From Magnaporthiopsis rhizophila (taxonomy: Eukaryota; Ascomycota; Sordariomycetes; Magnaporthales; Magnaporthaceae): 64,000 bases of DNA. Each line of letters opens with the position of its first letter. Within the stretch, counting starts at the first letter, position 1. The position numbers were made by a program, and so were the translations under genes. Below the pieces are notes generated by a model. It was not told where the DNA came from. It did no database searches and worked only from the letters and a program-made list of their open reading frames with translations. Location: positions 200,807 to 264,806 of the forward strand of contig PYSS01000015.1 of NCBI GenBank assembly GCA_003049465.1, in the 5' to 3' direction. Below, piece by piece: positions 1 through 11,007 of the stretch.

Positions 1-2
1 GG

Positions 3-452
3 GCGCTGCCGAGCGAGGCCAAGAGCATCGTGATCTGGGGGTGGACGCGGCTGCACGTGCAGATCTGGACGCGGCGCGGCAAGAGCACGCGGCTGCTCAG
101 CCGGGACGGGCGCGCGACAGAGGGTCTGAGCGAGAAGCAGGCGTGGGAGGTCCGGCGGCCCGGCACGTTCCCCTACCCGATCACGGTGCGCGAGGACACG
201 CACGGCGGCGACCGCGACGGCAAGGGAACCGTGACGTACAACATCACGGACCGCGGCCAGTTCGACACGAGCAAGGTCGGGCTCCAGTTCAACAACGTCG
301 GCGCCGGCGGCGAGTGGGTCAACCCGCGCGGCCTCGGCTTCAACCCCAGCTACGGCGGCATCGACGGCGGCACGGGCGGCTGCAAGTGCGCGTGGACCAA
401 CTTTCTGAACCTCGGCGGCAGCGTGATCGGAAAGAGGGACGACGGCGCATGA
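3..452 (+). CDS. 3' fragment of an unrecognised gene (C-terminal 149 residues)
   Basis: An open frame enters from the left edge and stops at the TGA ending at 452, so only the C-terminus is present. The fragment is rich in Trp, Gly and Asn, with a WGWTRLHVQIWTRRG stretch near the start, a basic middle and a late Gly-rich stretch ending in GGCKCAWTNFLNLGG. The composition (Gly/Asn/Trp, one close Cys pair, a YNIT potential N-glycosylation site) would suit a secreted or wall-associated protein, but that is inference. I do not recognise the family. No intron is needed in the visible part. An overlapping frame at 41-469 is an Arg/Ala-rich shadow. The start, any signal peptide and the full length lie outside the window. 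Confidence 0.55.
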   Translation, partial: ALPSEAKSIVIWGWTRLHVQIWTRRGKSTRLLSRDGRATEGLSEKQAWEVRRPGTFPYPITVREDTHGGDRDGKGTVTYNITDRGQFDTSKVGLQFNNVGAGGEWVNPRGLGFNPSYGGIDGGTGGCKCAWTNFLNLGGSVIGKRDDGA

Positions 453-1004
453 GAGACGGCGAGCCCTGACTGGCGGGGAGGGTAATCTGATTTTATGTTT
501 TTGATAATTTCTTTGTTTGTCACCTAGTTCCAGTCTGGCATCATGATGCGTTTACAGCGGAGGTGCATAGCATGGGTTGGAGTTACAGGTGACATTGATT
601 TATATACGGAAAGGCCTCCATCGACGAGGCCGTCTTTATGGTTTAAAAACTGTCAATTTCCCTCGGTTGCGTCGAGAGACGGAGATAGAAAATAGTCAGA
701 AAAAAAAAAACTCTTAATACCTATATCTTGTATCCACGCATGGAAGTTATTGCATGAGCAGCTCAGAGCGCGAGACAGTGTTGGATACATCCCCAGCGAA
801 TGGTGGTGGGCTGTGCCCAAAGAGGCAAGCATGGGTTCTCAATGAATTCTGGGGCTTGATTTTTCAGCGTCACCCCTCCACTCTCACTTCGCCATGCTTG
901 AGCTGATAGCAACTCGAAGCCTAGAACCCCCGACAATGTCATAAGAAACGATAAAATCGCACTTTATTTCTTCTCATTTCTTTCTTTAATACGTCTCCCA
1001 CTTC
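453..1004. other. intergenic, 552 bp
   Basis: This is the 3' flank of the partial gene and the promoter side of QRI7. It is AT-richer than the coding DNA, with a short A-run at 700-709 and a pyrimidine-rich stretch just before the QRI7 start. No gene is seen. Confidence 0.6.
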
Positions 1005-2855
1005 ATGCCCTCGACCCGCCTTTGCGGGCGGCTGCGTGGTTCCGGGCCTCCTCGCCTGGCCGTTCTAGCTCAAGCCCAGTCAGGGGCGGCAGCACGCCTG
1101 CGGCCTCTGATCCGTCATCACTTGCAGACGCGCCTCAAGTCCACGGGCACGGGCACGGGCGCGGGGGAGGATGGAGATCAGGCCCAGCGGGATCCGGGAG
1201 GCTACGCCTCGTCGTCGTCCCTGTTGACGCTGGCCATCGAGACGTCCTGCGACGACACGGGCGTCGCCATAATCGAGAAGCGCGGCAACGCGGCCCGCCT
1301 ACTCTTCAACGAGCGCGTTACGGCCGACTGCCGCAGGTTCGGCGGCATCCAGCCCGCCGTGGCCGTCGCGTCGCACACGGCTCGCCTGCCCGGCCTGATC
1401 GACAAGGCACTGAGGTCTCTGGGACCCGTGGCAGAGCCGGGAAGGACGTTTCAGGTCAGGGACGGCCCGCCGAACGGACCTTCGCCACGCTGCCGTAGCA
1501 GCCCCTGGCTCGACCGCCGGGTGCCCGACTTCGTCAGCGTCACCCGCGGGCCCGGCATCCCCACCGCCCTGGCCGTAGGGCTCAACCTGGCCAAGGGCCT
1601 TGCGGTCGCCTGGCAGGTGCCGCTGGTGGGCGTCCACCACATGCAGGCGCACGCCCTGGCCCCGCGCATGGTCTCGGCCCTGGCCAACGGCGCCTCTACC
1701 TCTACCTGTTCCTCTTCTTCCTCCTCCGCCGCAATCTCGCCCAGCTTCCCCTTCCTGACGCTGCTGGTGTCGGGCGGCCACACGCTGCTCGTGCGCAGCA
1801 GCTCCCTCACCAGCCACCGCATCCTCGCGCGGGCGCACAACATCGCCATCGGCGACTGTCTGGACAAGGCCGCACGCGCCATCCTGCCGCCGGCGTGGCT
1901 GCCCGCCGAGTGGGTGGAGCGGAAGCCCCAGAAATCTTCGGGTTCGCCGTTGCCGTCGCCATCGCCATCGCCATCGCAGCCCGGATCCTCCGAGGGCAGG
2001 AGCTTCGGCGAGCTGCTGGAAAAGTTCGCCTTCCTCAACGGCCCGGCCGACTACCTGGACAGCTACCGGCCGCCCGTCAATCGCGGCGAGGAGCTCCGCA
2101 CCCTCTGCCACACGCGGCCTTCTTCTTCGTCCGACGACGGCGTCGACATGACGGGAACGTACACGTGGACGCTGTCGCCGCCCGCAGGCGAGGGCAAGAA
2201 GATGGAGTTTAACTTTTCCGGCTTCCTGGGCTCCGTCGTCGCCGTTGTGCAAAAGCGCACGCAGGAGGAGAAGGATATGCTGCTCAAGGCCTCGCTGTCC
2301 TCCGAGGCACCACCGGCCCCTTCATCCACCGAGCCCCGGTCTTCGGAATCCGAGGCCTCGGATACAGAAAACCCCTCGCAGGCAGCGCTCGCTGCCGCCG
2401 CAGACCCATCGCACTTGGCCTTTGGTGACACCGAGCGCCGCACCATGGCCGTAGAGGTTATGCGGCTCCTGTTCGAGAACCTGGGCTCTCGCGCTATCAT
2501 GGCGCTGCAGGAGGAACGGCGGGCTGTCCAGATCACCAACACCGCAACGACAACAACACGAACCCTCGTCGTGTCGGGCGGCGTCGCCAGCAACGGGTTC
2601 CTGCGCCATGTGCTGCGCAGCATGCTGGACGTCCGCGGCTTCGGCCACGTCGAGGTAGTCGCGCCCCCGCCCCGCTTCTGCACCGACAACGCCGCCATGA
2701 TCGCGTGGGCCGGCATCGAGATGTACGAGCAGGGCTGGACGACCGACGGCGGCGTGCTGGCGCTCAAGGACTGGGCTGTCGACCCGGACGGTCCGGATGG
2801 CGGCATCTTGGGCGCTCCTGGCTGGATCGGGCCGGGGAGGGAGGAGGAGGGTTGA
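1005..2855 (+). CDS. QRI7: mitochondrial tRNA N6-adenosine threonylcarbamoyltransferase (Qri7/OSGEPL1/TsaD family)
   Basis: This 616-residue single-exon protein of the Kae1/TsaD family transfers threonylcarbamoyl to A37 of ANN-decoding tRNAs to make t6A. The ASKHA fold starts at about residue 73 with LAIETSCDDTGVAIIE. The metal site HMQAH lies at residues 212-216, followed by LTLLVSGGHTLLV, and near the C-terminus are VVSGGVASN and CTDNAAMIAWAG. The Arg-rich, acid-poor first 45 residues look like a mitochondrial presequence, which favours Qri7 over cytosolic Kae1. At 616 residues it is much longer than yeast Qri7 (about 400). The excess is in low-complexity inserts (a Ser/Pro repeat near residues 308-330 and a Ser/Glu/Ala stretch near 425-470). 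It converges on PRE2. Confidence 0.93.
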   Translation: MPSTRLCGRLRGSGPPRLAVLAQAQSGAAARLRPLIRHHLQTRLKSTGTGTGAGEDGDQAQRDPGGYASSSSLLTLAIETSCDDTGVAIIEKRGNAARLLFNERVTADCRRFGGIQPAVAVASHTARLPGLIDKALRSLGPVAEPGRTFQVRDGPPNGPSPRCRSSPWLDRRVPDFVSVTRGPGIPTALAVGLNLAKGLAVAWQVPLVGVHHMQAHALAPRMVSALANGASTSTCSSSSSSAAISPSFPFLTLLVSGGHTLLVRSSSLTSHRILARAHNIAIGDCLDKAARAILPPAWLPAEWVERKPQKSSGSPLPSPSPSPSQPGSSEGRSFGELLEKFAFLNGPADYLDSYRPPVNRGEELRTLCHTRPSSSSDDGVDMTGTYTWTLSPPAGEGKKMEFNFSGFLGSVVAVVQKRTQEEKDMLLKASLSSEAPPAPSSTEPRSSESEASDTENPSQAALAAAADPSHLAFGDTERRTMAVEVMRLLFENLGSRAIMALQEERRAVQITNTATTTTRTLVVSGGVASNGFLRHVLRSMLDVRGFGHVEVVAPPPRFCTDNAAMIAWAGIEMYEQGWTTDGGVLALKDWAVDPDGPDGGILGAPGWIGPGREEEG

Positions 2856-3425
2856 TGGTGGCTGGTTGATGCCTGTAAGAAATCTGACAAGGATATTGAG
2901 TAACGCCCGCCGTCTACTGTTGGCGTGCTACTGTATACCATGTATGTCATATCATCCAGATATATACCCAGATAAAAGCACATCATCCTCATATCGGTTA
3001 TCCGAAGAAAACTCGCTCGCGGCTGTAGCACTGGCAAGCAAACGAGGGGGGGGGAAGCAAACCTCTTGTGTCCGAATCATCGATTGGTATTATACAGACT
3101 ACCAAGCTTGCGTGCCCTTATTTCTTCCTAGAGCTGGGCCAACGCGTTACAGACGGCACTTAGTCGGAGCACTCCTGGCAAGGAGGAAGTAACAGGATGG
3201 AGAAAAAGAAGTCAACAGACGCCGTTTGTCTATCTGTAGCTCTCCTATCCACGGCATCCCGGAGCTTGGACCTAGCCATCAATGTAGGACTTTCCGATCC
3301 ACCTATATCGCTGCTGGGGCCTCCATAATTGCGGAGCTCATAGCAGATACGTGCGTCATCGACACAGAAGGCTCATCGGCTTGACCGACATGGCCTGACG
3401 ACTGGGGTAATATCCTGAACGCTTC
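2856..3425. other. convergent intergenic, 570 bp
   Basis: This is the shared 3' flank of QRI7 and PRE2. It must hold both polyadenylation regions. No gene is seen. Confidence 0.6.
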
Positions 3426-4383
3426 TTACTCCAGCTCGCTCGTCACATTGGTAAATTCGCCCTTGTCCAGCTTGGTCTTCCAGAAGATAGGGTTGGTGTC
3501 GTTGAATCCGTGCTTCACCCAGCCCTCCTCCTTGACGTGGTACAGGTTGATGAAGCCACCCGAGTAGGCGTCACGGTGAGTGGCGGCGAGGATGCTGCGG
3601 CGGCCCAGCTCGAGAGCGTCCTCGTCTGAGAGCTCGTAGTTGTACTCGGCGTCGAGAACACCATAGGCAAACGTCTGGCCGGAGCCGACGCAAAACAGGT
3701 TCCCGGCGAGCCTGGTGCCGTCGCTGTCGATGTAGTAGAGCGCGGGGCCTTCCTCCTTGGTGACGCCGGCGCACATGGTGCCCATGCTCAGACCCATGCC
3801 CTTGTACTGGTAGACCAGGTTGGCCAGGATCTTGGAGGCGGCGGCGACCGAGATGCGGCGCTTGTGCCGCAGCTCGTGCAGGCGGCACTGCATGCCCAGC
3901 CAGGCGAGCCAGTACTGGCAGTCGGCGGCGCCGCCGGCCATGGTGCCCAGCAGGCACGAGTTGATCTCGATCACCTTCTTCACCGTCTGCGAGGCGATCC
4001 AGTTGCCGGCCGTCGCGCGCGAGTCCGTCGCCACGATGATGCCGCCCCGGAAGCGGAAAGCGAGCGTAGTGGTGCCGTGCGCGATCTTGATGGGACATTG
4101 CGGGTTTGCATGGTCGTCGGTGGCGGCGCGGAGCCAGGCCGAGGGCTACGTAGGAGGCGTCAGCGGGCTCTGTGTGCACTCTGCAGGTGGTCGCGAAAAC
4201 GACAACCTCCTCCTCCTCCGGGAGAGACGGTAGGGAGGGGTAACATACATGTGCTACGGGCGGGACGGCGAACTTGAGCGATAGGCTGGGCACCGAGTCG
4301 CAGAGGTCCTGCTGTTCGTCTTCGGCGAAGCTCTCATTCTGCTGATACGCCGGGCGGCTGTATTTGGCTACTAGAGTATCCAT
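3426..4383 (-). CDS. PRE2: 20S proteasome beta5 subunit, chymotrypsin-like (Pre2/PSMB5)
   Basis: Two exons, 4249-4383 and 3426-4145, are separated by a 103-nt intron (donor GTATGT, acceptor TAG, phase 0) and give 284 residues. Exon 1 ends ...KFAVPPVAH and exon 2 resumes [12 protein letters not shown], which is the conserved propeptide continuity of fungal Pre2. The propeptide is cleaved before Thr70 in [12 protein letters not shown], exposing the N-terminal nucleophile. [14 protein letters not shown] and the C-terminal [10 protein letters not shown] are typical beta5 signatures. It acts in the 20S core, cleaving after hydrophobic residues. It is convergent with QRI7 and divergent from the mannosyltransferase gene. 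No proteasome-associated control element was seen upstream. Confidence 0.95.
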
Positions 4384-5592
4384 CGCGGCGTCTCTTTATC
4401 TGCAGCTCGCTCGGTTCGGGACCTGGCTTGGACTGGGGTTGGGTTTCTGTCGCAGCTCCTGGAGCGAAGGAGGAGATCAGAAGAACAACAGACCAGTCAG
4501 GTGAAAAGCCCGGAAGGGAGTTCGTCGGCGGGTTGAGCTGTTCTGACGTGGATAGTGAGGGCGGGTGTGGTCATAGAAGCTCTCAGGGCACCGCTACAGC
4601 CGTACATGCTCCGTTGCGGGAGCTCAGGCAGCTCCCCAGCGCGCGTCCCGCCTGCGGGCAGCCCCAGAATCACCAGGCTGGTGGGCAGCCACTGTCAATT
4701 GGATGCCTTGGTGCCTGAAAACTTGTCCCCACTTTTGCACACACGACACACGAGCGGCTTATGTCACGGCCCAGAAAGGTGCCCGAGTTATTCTGGACAG
4801 TAACATGTCAGAGATTGGCCCACTTGAGCGATTCTGTCCCTGCAGCGCCGGCCAGTTATATGGGCTACGGCTATTCTTGCCCATAAGATGTCCTCATGGA
4901 AGCCTGACACGGCCTTTTTTATAAGGGTTAAAGAGCGTGGAAAGTCGAGTAAAGAATAAATGTCGAAAAAAGAGTTTGGTACAACGAGGACGGCAACGGG
5001 TTTAAAACTGTCTTCCAGAACGACGAAAAAGCTAAATAGACACACGCTAAGCTTTATATGGAACCTCCCTTATCCACATGGGCTGTTCCAGGATAATGGA
5101 ACAGGACCAGAAAAAAAGGGACCCAGTAATAATCGGTACATTTAGCCACCTTGAAGGCCCAGGGCGTCCTCGCGAAACACAAGTCGCATGAAGCCAACAT
5201 TTCACATCGCCAACCATTGCGAAGCGCCATTCCCACAGGCCCTTTACAGAGTGCCTGCCTGCACGCGGTCCGGGTTGTAGCGTGTAGGCCATTGCGACCA
5301 TTTCTTGCTCCTTGGATTCTCGTCGCTCCTTTCGCCTCCTTTTTTTTTCCCCTTCTTTTAAGCCTGGTAGTCAGCGTCCCAGTCCACGCCCGCCGCAACG
5401 GCGGCTCGTCGATTTCGTCCCCTGCATCGCCGTTTTCTCGTCGCCGCCCGGTCCTGCTCGAACCAGAGGACATTGTGCCCGTCGTTCGTCGTCCGTCCGC
5501 CCCTTTGCGACGCCGGGCCATCTATGCATCCCGTTGCGACACTGCCTATCCCCCGAGGCTAGCCGCCGCCCTCCCCCAGCCAGCACGTCACC
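4384..5592. other. divergent promoter region of PRE2 and the Anp1-like gene, 1.2 kb
   Basis: No gene was recognised. A pyrimidine-rich leader runs from about 5300 to 5590 ahead of the mannosyltransferase start. Several open frames cross it, but none has family character. Confidence 0.55.
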
Positions 5593-6811
5593 ATGGCGCG
5601 ACCGCTAGGCCCCGTCCGCATCAAGAAGACGAACCCGGTCACGCTAGTGATCGGCCTCGTCCTCTGCATATTCATCCTCTACTTCCTTGCCAGCCCGTCT
5701 GGCTCCGTCGTCACCTCCAAACTACCGATCCGGAAGAGCGAGCCGGCATCACATGCGCTTTCGCCCCCGACGTCTCCTTTCCGCAAGAACGCCGCCTCAG
5801 GCCCTAAGCTACCGCCGCCGGTGACCCGCTACAAGCTCAACAATGTCACGGCCACCTCCAAACCCGTCGAGAACCATGAGAACGTCCTCATCCTCACCCC
5901 CATGGCCCGGTTCTACCAAGGTTACTGGGACAATCTGATGCAGCTCAGCTATCCCCACGAGCTCATCAGCCTCGCCTTCATCCTCCCCAAGAACAAGGAA
6001 GGGAACGCCGCCACCGCGGCGCTGCAGGCACAGGTGGCCAAGACGCAGAAGGGCCCGGAGGGCCAGCGCTTCAAAAGCGTCACCATCCTTCGCCAGGACT
6101 TCGATCCGCCCCTTCAGTCGCAGGACGAGGCGGAGCGCCACAAGCTGGAGCACCAAAAGGTGCGGAGAGCCGCCATGGCCAAGGCGCGCAACTCGGTGCT
6201 CTTCACCACACTGGGTCCCGACATTTCATGGGTGCTGTGGCTGGACGCCGACATAGTCGAGTCCCCCCCGACGATAATTCAAGACCTGGCCAAGCACGAC
6301 CAGGCCGTCATCGCCCCAAACTGCTTCCAGCGCTACAAGGATGAACACGGCAAGATGGCCGAGCGCCCCTACGACTTCAACAACTGGCAGGACAGCGAGA
6401 GGGCCCGCGAGCTCGCCGCTAAGATGGGCCCAGACGACATCCTGGTCGAGGGCTACCAGGAGCTGGCCACGTACCGTGCCCTGATGGCATACATGACCAC
6501 CGAGGACGGGCCGCACTACGAGATCCCTCTCGACGGTGTCGGCGGCGCAGCCCTGCTCGTCAAGGCCGAGGTTCACCGCGATGGTGCCATGTTTCCGCCT
6601 TTCGCCTTTTATCACCTCATCGAGACCGAGGGTTTCGCCAAGATGGCGAAAAGGCTGGGCTGGCAATCTGTCGGCCTTCCAAACTACAAGGTGAGCTTGA
6701 CTCCCGCCTGCTGTGATACATGGACCTCGCGAACCTTTGGCAGGCTTTTTGGATCCCTGGGCCATTTACTGATGATTGGGGGTTTCTCAGGTTTATCACT
6801 ATAACGAATAA
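5593..6811 (+). CDS. Golgi alpha-1,6-mannosyltransferase, Anp1/Mnn9/Van1 family
   Basis: Exons 5593-6690 and 6791-6811 with a 100-nt intron (GTGAGC...CAG, phase 0) encode 372 residues. The tiny last exon supplies VYHYNE and the stop, restoring the family's LPNYKVYHYNE ending. A short cytosolic tail precedes one membrane anchor (about residues 16-34, VTLVIGLVLCIFILYFLA), as in type II Golgi enzymes. The lumenal domain has ENVLILTPMARF, a DXD-type metal/GDP-mannose site (DAD, 218-220, in WVLWLDADIVE), RPYDFNNWQDS, LDGVGGAALLVKAEVHRDGAMFPPF and FYHLIETEGFAKMAKRLG. Members build the N-glycan mannan backbone in M-Pol complexes. Which of Anp1, Mnn9 or Van1 this is cannot be settled by eye, though Anp1 is my preference. 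Confidence 0.9.
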
Positions 6812-7688
6812 ACACTCAAGCTGGCACCGATACGATACTGCCACGACGGATATATCCAATCGTCGACGATCTCTCAGAAGAAGAAAAAAAAAACAGAGGC
6901 AAAAGAAAGATATGGCAACCATGACATTTTTTGGGGACGTATATCAGGGATATTATGTGTGCCCATATCTGGCTATGATGATGGGTCAAACCCAGCGGGG
7001 AAAAAAGACGGGTGTGTACTGTGTTGTGCTTTCCCCGATCGAAACGGGGGGAACCGGCAAGATTCGGTGCTCGAGAAAAGGCGAGCATGAGACGAATGTG
7101 GTGCCCAGCAAACGATTTGTCTCGTTCATGTACGAGGCCAAGAAAGACACCGGTGAGATGGGGGCCGTTTCTTTCAATGACCATGTTCCGGTACTCGTTA
7201 CCAGTCACCTGCCTAGATGGGCAGGTGTGTCTTATGAACATTGGTACCTACCTACATACGAGGCCGATAGGGGTGCGAGGGTGGGGATGAGGCATTCGGT
7301 TGTGTCTGAATATGAAAAAAGGCCGCAACCCAAGGCGAATGGCGTCCAACATTTTTGTTTTATATTTCCCGGTTCTGTTTCCTTTCTTAGTCGTTTCCAT
7401 TTCAAGTTTATATCTCGGGGCTGCAAGTCATCCCCTGGAGACCTCATCAATAGACGGGCAATCTTGGCGCCCACCTAGACGACTCTGGCCCTGTGCCGAT
7501 TTTCTCAAGATCTGTCATCACGCTATTATATCATCATCCGATCTTCTGTAGAAGAAAGCATGGGTATTCCCTATTCTATTAGACGACCTATGGAGCGAAC
7601 CATGGGCCAAGCGCCACCACGATGCTAGTCAGTTCGTTCATACGCAGGTTTCCTACAGAGTAAGCCAATGACATGATGAGAATACCTC
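6812..7688. other. convergent intergenic, 877 bp
   Basis: This is the 3' flank of the mannosyltransferase gene and of DPB4. A short A-run lies at about 6879-6890. Open frames across it lack family features. Confidence 0.55.
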
Positions 7689-9002
7689 CTACTCGCTGTC
7701 ATTGGCATCATCGAGCGCTTCATCCTCCTCCTCTGGCGCCTCAGACCCATCTTCGCCATCCTCCCTCTCCTCCCCGTCTTCTTCAACTTCCTCCTCCTCT
7801 TCCTCCTCGTCCTCTCCCTGTTCCTCGTCCTCGTCCTCCCCGTCCTCCCCGTCCTCCCCGTCCTCCTCGTCCTCCTCCTGCACTTCATCCTCGTCCTCCT
7901 CCTCGTCGCCGTCAACGTCCATCTTGGATGCTGCTGCCGCTGCCGCTGCTGCTGCTGCGCCTGCACCGGCTGCGCCTGCAGTCTTTTGCTTCTTGGAGCG
8001 TGGCGCCGACGGCTCGTCGTCGTTTGCCGCAGATTTGGTGCTGGCCAGGGTGGTGTCGCCCTCGTCACCGAGCATGGACGCGTCCGCCCCTGCCCCCTTC
8101 TTAGCGGCCGCGATCTTTTTGCGGTATGAAGAGCGCTTCGAGGCCTGGGTTTGGTTGAACTCTGTAGGAGGAACGGCGCTTGGTTAGGATTGTGTCTACG
8201 TCGTGATACATGCCGAGGCAACGGAGGCATGGGGCTACCGGGATACGCACTTTCAAACTCGGCCTCGAGCTGCTCCTTCATGAAGCCAAACTCTATCTCG
8301 TCGAGAGCTTTCAGGACGTCCTGAGGCATTATGGTCTTTTTGTTTTGTGCTAGGGTGATCTCGTTGGAGCTGACAGCAAGACACCCAAGTCAGAAAAGCT
8401 ACCACGATCGGTTGGAGAGGAGAACGTCGACTAACGCGTTGGCCAGGTGGTTGATAAAGACGGTGGCACTTTTGGTCATGGCCAGGATGGCATTAGCTTG
8501 GATCTGGGTGTTTGATGGTAGCACGCCCTTGGCTAGACGAGTTATAATCGATTTGGGAAGGGATAGATCCTATGGCACCCGCACTGTCAGTGGTTCTGCG
8601 TCCCTGCTACATATAAAGAGGTGGCCGTCTTGGTGGTCTCACCTCGACGGGCATCGTATCCTTGACCGACTGTTGGGGATGGCCGCCACCGCCTTCCTTC
8701 GGCTTCTCCTTCTCCTTTTCCTTGTCTTTCTCGTTGCCCACATCCTTTTCCTTTTCCTTTGCGCTGCCTCCGGCTCCTGGTGCGGCGGGGGCGGCAGGCG
8801 GAGCTGGGCCAGGGGCTATATTTGCCGGCGGCGCCGACTTTTCTGCCGCAGCCTTGCCCGTCTTGGCTGCCGTGGGGGATGTTGAAGAGGCCGCGGAAGC
8901 AGAGGCCGCGGCGGGGGCGTCTGCGTCTTTATCGGCGAGCACGAACCTGGCTGCCGAGGCGTCGCTCTTGCGCGCGGCGCCGACATCGCTCTTGCGGGGC
9001 AT
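7689..9002 (-). CDS. DPB4: DNA polymerase epsilon / CHRAC histone-fold subunit (Dpb4/POLE3)
   Basis: Four exons (8643-9002, 8436-8569, 8251-8369, 7689-8161) with consistent phases encode 361 residues. A CBF/NF-Y-type histone fold spans residues 121-205: DLSLPKSIITRLAKGVLP, then ANAILAMTKSATVFINHLANA, SNEITLAQNKKTIMPQDVLKALDEIEF. This is the Dpb4 signature, pairing with Dpb3 in Pol epsilon and with the Iswi-type CHRAC complex. The 120 residues before the fold are low-complexity Ala/Pro and Lys/Glu repeats. The last exon has a SKRSSYRKKIAAAKKG basic patch, an SKKQK nuclear-localisation-like motif, an Ala run and a long Asp/Glu tail written as TCCTCG-type hexamers on the + strand. The 120-residue N-terminal extension is unusual. 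The gene is divergent from the zinc-finger gene. Confidence 0.88.
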
Positions 9003-9777
9003 GGCGGGCGGCGAGGTCGATGTCTATCTGCCGGCGGTGTCCAGTGTCTGCGCGCAGTGGGAAAAGGTCCAGGGAGTGGCAATTGGGCCGTCGTGTTCAC
9101 AGCATCTGTGGCTGAGCTGTTTAGCTGTCGGCCCGGCTCTGGCAGTCCCCGTCCTTCGTTCGATGGCGGCGGGTGTGCGCACCGAGGCCAGCCCGTTGGA
9201 GGTGGGGACAAGAAATTCAGCACCGCTCCGCCCACACGCGTCAAGGGCAGCCGTTGACGCTTGCTTGACGCGTAAAGTGCCGGTCGGGCAGATAGAGAAG
9301 CGTGATTTGGTCTCGGCCAATGTTGGAACACTACAGATAGGCGTATCTATAACAGGCAGGTGATGGGTAATTTAGATTTAATCTTTGCTCAACTAAAGGT
9401 ATCTGTATGCATCGGACTCGCTGTTGTTGGTGGCTGATTCCAACAACTGCCGCCTCGTTCACTTCGAGTTGATTTTTATCCATTTGAGTGACGCCGTGGT
9501 GGAGGCTGCAGGGATCCATTTGGGCGGCAGCACGGCAGCAGCTAAGCAGGGGTCTGTCTAGTGTTGGGTGGAAGTCACTTTGCACAACTCGCAGTTTGCG
9601 GCGCATCATGGGCAGGAGAAGCAGCGGCTCGTGGTAGTGTCATGGTCCCGCCACTTCCCCAACTTTATCGCCCAGACATTGAATTCCACCCAAACCGAGG
9701 CCATCCCCAACCCCTAGAATTCGACCAGATCTAGACCCCAACCAACACGCACACCTTGATCGACACTCTGGCTTTCA
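9003..9777. other. divergent promoter region, DPB4 / zinc-finger gene, 775 bp
   Basis: No gene is seen. It is presumably a shared bidirectional promoter. Confidence 0.55.
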
Positions 9778-11007
9778 ATGGCCAGGACAACCGACTCTCC
9801 AATGGACTCACCACTCTCGTCAATGGACGACTCTGACGCGTTCCACCACGACGCGCACGACGCCGAGAACCTGCCGCCAGCCAAACGCCAGCGCCTGGGC
9901 GACATCTCGACCGCATCGTCCGCCGTCGCTGCCGCCGACCACGACCCGCTCGAGGGCCTGTCGCCCATCTCCTCCGACACCTCGGGCGACATCCCCAGCT
10001 CCCCGACCAACCCTTCCCGCCCTGATGATGACGACTTGCAGGAGCAGGTCACCTCATGCGCCTGGGAGGGCTGCCGCGCCGGCGACCTTGCCAACATGGA
10101 TCGCCTGGTCGAGCACATCCACAACGACCACATCGAGGGCAAGCAGAAGAAGTACACCTGCGAGTGGGTGGGATGCGCCAGGAAGAGCATGCAGCATGCA
10201 AGCGGCTATGCGCTGAAAGCACACATGCGCAGCCATACTAGGGAGAAGCCGTTCTACTGCTACCTGCCTGGTACGCCTTTTTTTTCTCTCATCCCTTAAT
10301 ACCCCCCTTTTTGGCGCTTCTGCTGACCCTCGCGCCCGATGCCAGAATGCGACCGCTCCTTCACCCGCTCCGACGCTCTCGCAAAACACATGCGGACAGT
10401 GCACGAGACCGAGGCTCTCAGGCCATCAGACCCGGTTCCCAAGGCGATGCAGAACCAGGCGTCCGCAACCAAATCGGGCAAGCCGCTCATGATCGTCATC
10501 AAGACGCCACGGTCGCACGCCGCCGGCCACAAGGACTCCGGGATGGACGACGCCGGCTCCATTGGGGGCGCCGACGACTCCAACGGCCTGTTCACGCCCC
10601 TGAACGAGGACCAGGGCTTCACGTCCGAGGAGTTGCGCATGCCGCTCAAGCGCTTGCATGGACTCTGCCGCATGCAGCTCAAGTGGTCCGAGGAGGACGG
10701 GGAGGACCTGCAGCGCCAGATCGAGCGCGCCGAGGCCGGCTATAAACGCGCTTGGCTCGAGAAGGAGATCCTACTGCACCAGGTCATCCAGAACGAGATG
10801 AGCTGGCACGATCGCCGCCAGGCCGTCCTCAACGGCGCCGCCGACGTCCACCTCGCCCCAGGAGCCATGCACACCAACGGCGGCGGTGCATTAGCGACGG
10901 CCGCCGGTGTTGATACTGCCGCCACCCCAAGCGTCGCACCTTCGGCCAACGGGGACGACGACGAGGCAGCTGGCACTGTAGTGACCGAGGACGGACCCCA
11001 GGATTAG
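9778..11007 (+). CDS. three-finger C2H2 zinc-finger protein (YY1/Iec1-like candidate)
   Basis: Exons 9778-10270 and 10346-11007 (75-nt intron, phase 1) give 384 residues. The intron sits inside the third finger, and splicing restores YLPECDRSFTRSDALAKHMRTVH. The fingers lie near residues 94-118 (CAWEGC...HIHNDH), 126-153 (CEWVGCARKSMQ...HMRSH) and 159-183. The Trp-containing C-x4-C spacing is that of the GLI/ZIC/YY1 type. TREKPFYC is a classic inter-finger linker. An acidic Ser-rich region with PPAKRQR precedes the fingers, and a helical region follows (about 275-340). The arrangement resembles Iec1, the YY1-like INO80-complex subunit of fission yeast, but that assignment is tentative. An open frame continues in phase past its TAG stop (see findings). 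Confidence 0.85.

Noticed and set aside
1299..2252. Minus-strand open frame of 317 codons inside QRI7
   Set aside because: It is antisense to a clear enzyme, Arg/Gly/Ala-rich and without family motifs; it is the usual shadow of GC-rich coding sequence.
7780..7900. Regularly repeated TCCTCG/CCCGTCCTC units, array-like
   Set aside because: It is the acidic Asp/Glu tail of Dpb4 on the other strand. There are no spacers and no unique repeat-spacer pattern, so it is not a CRISPR array.
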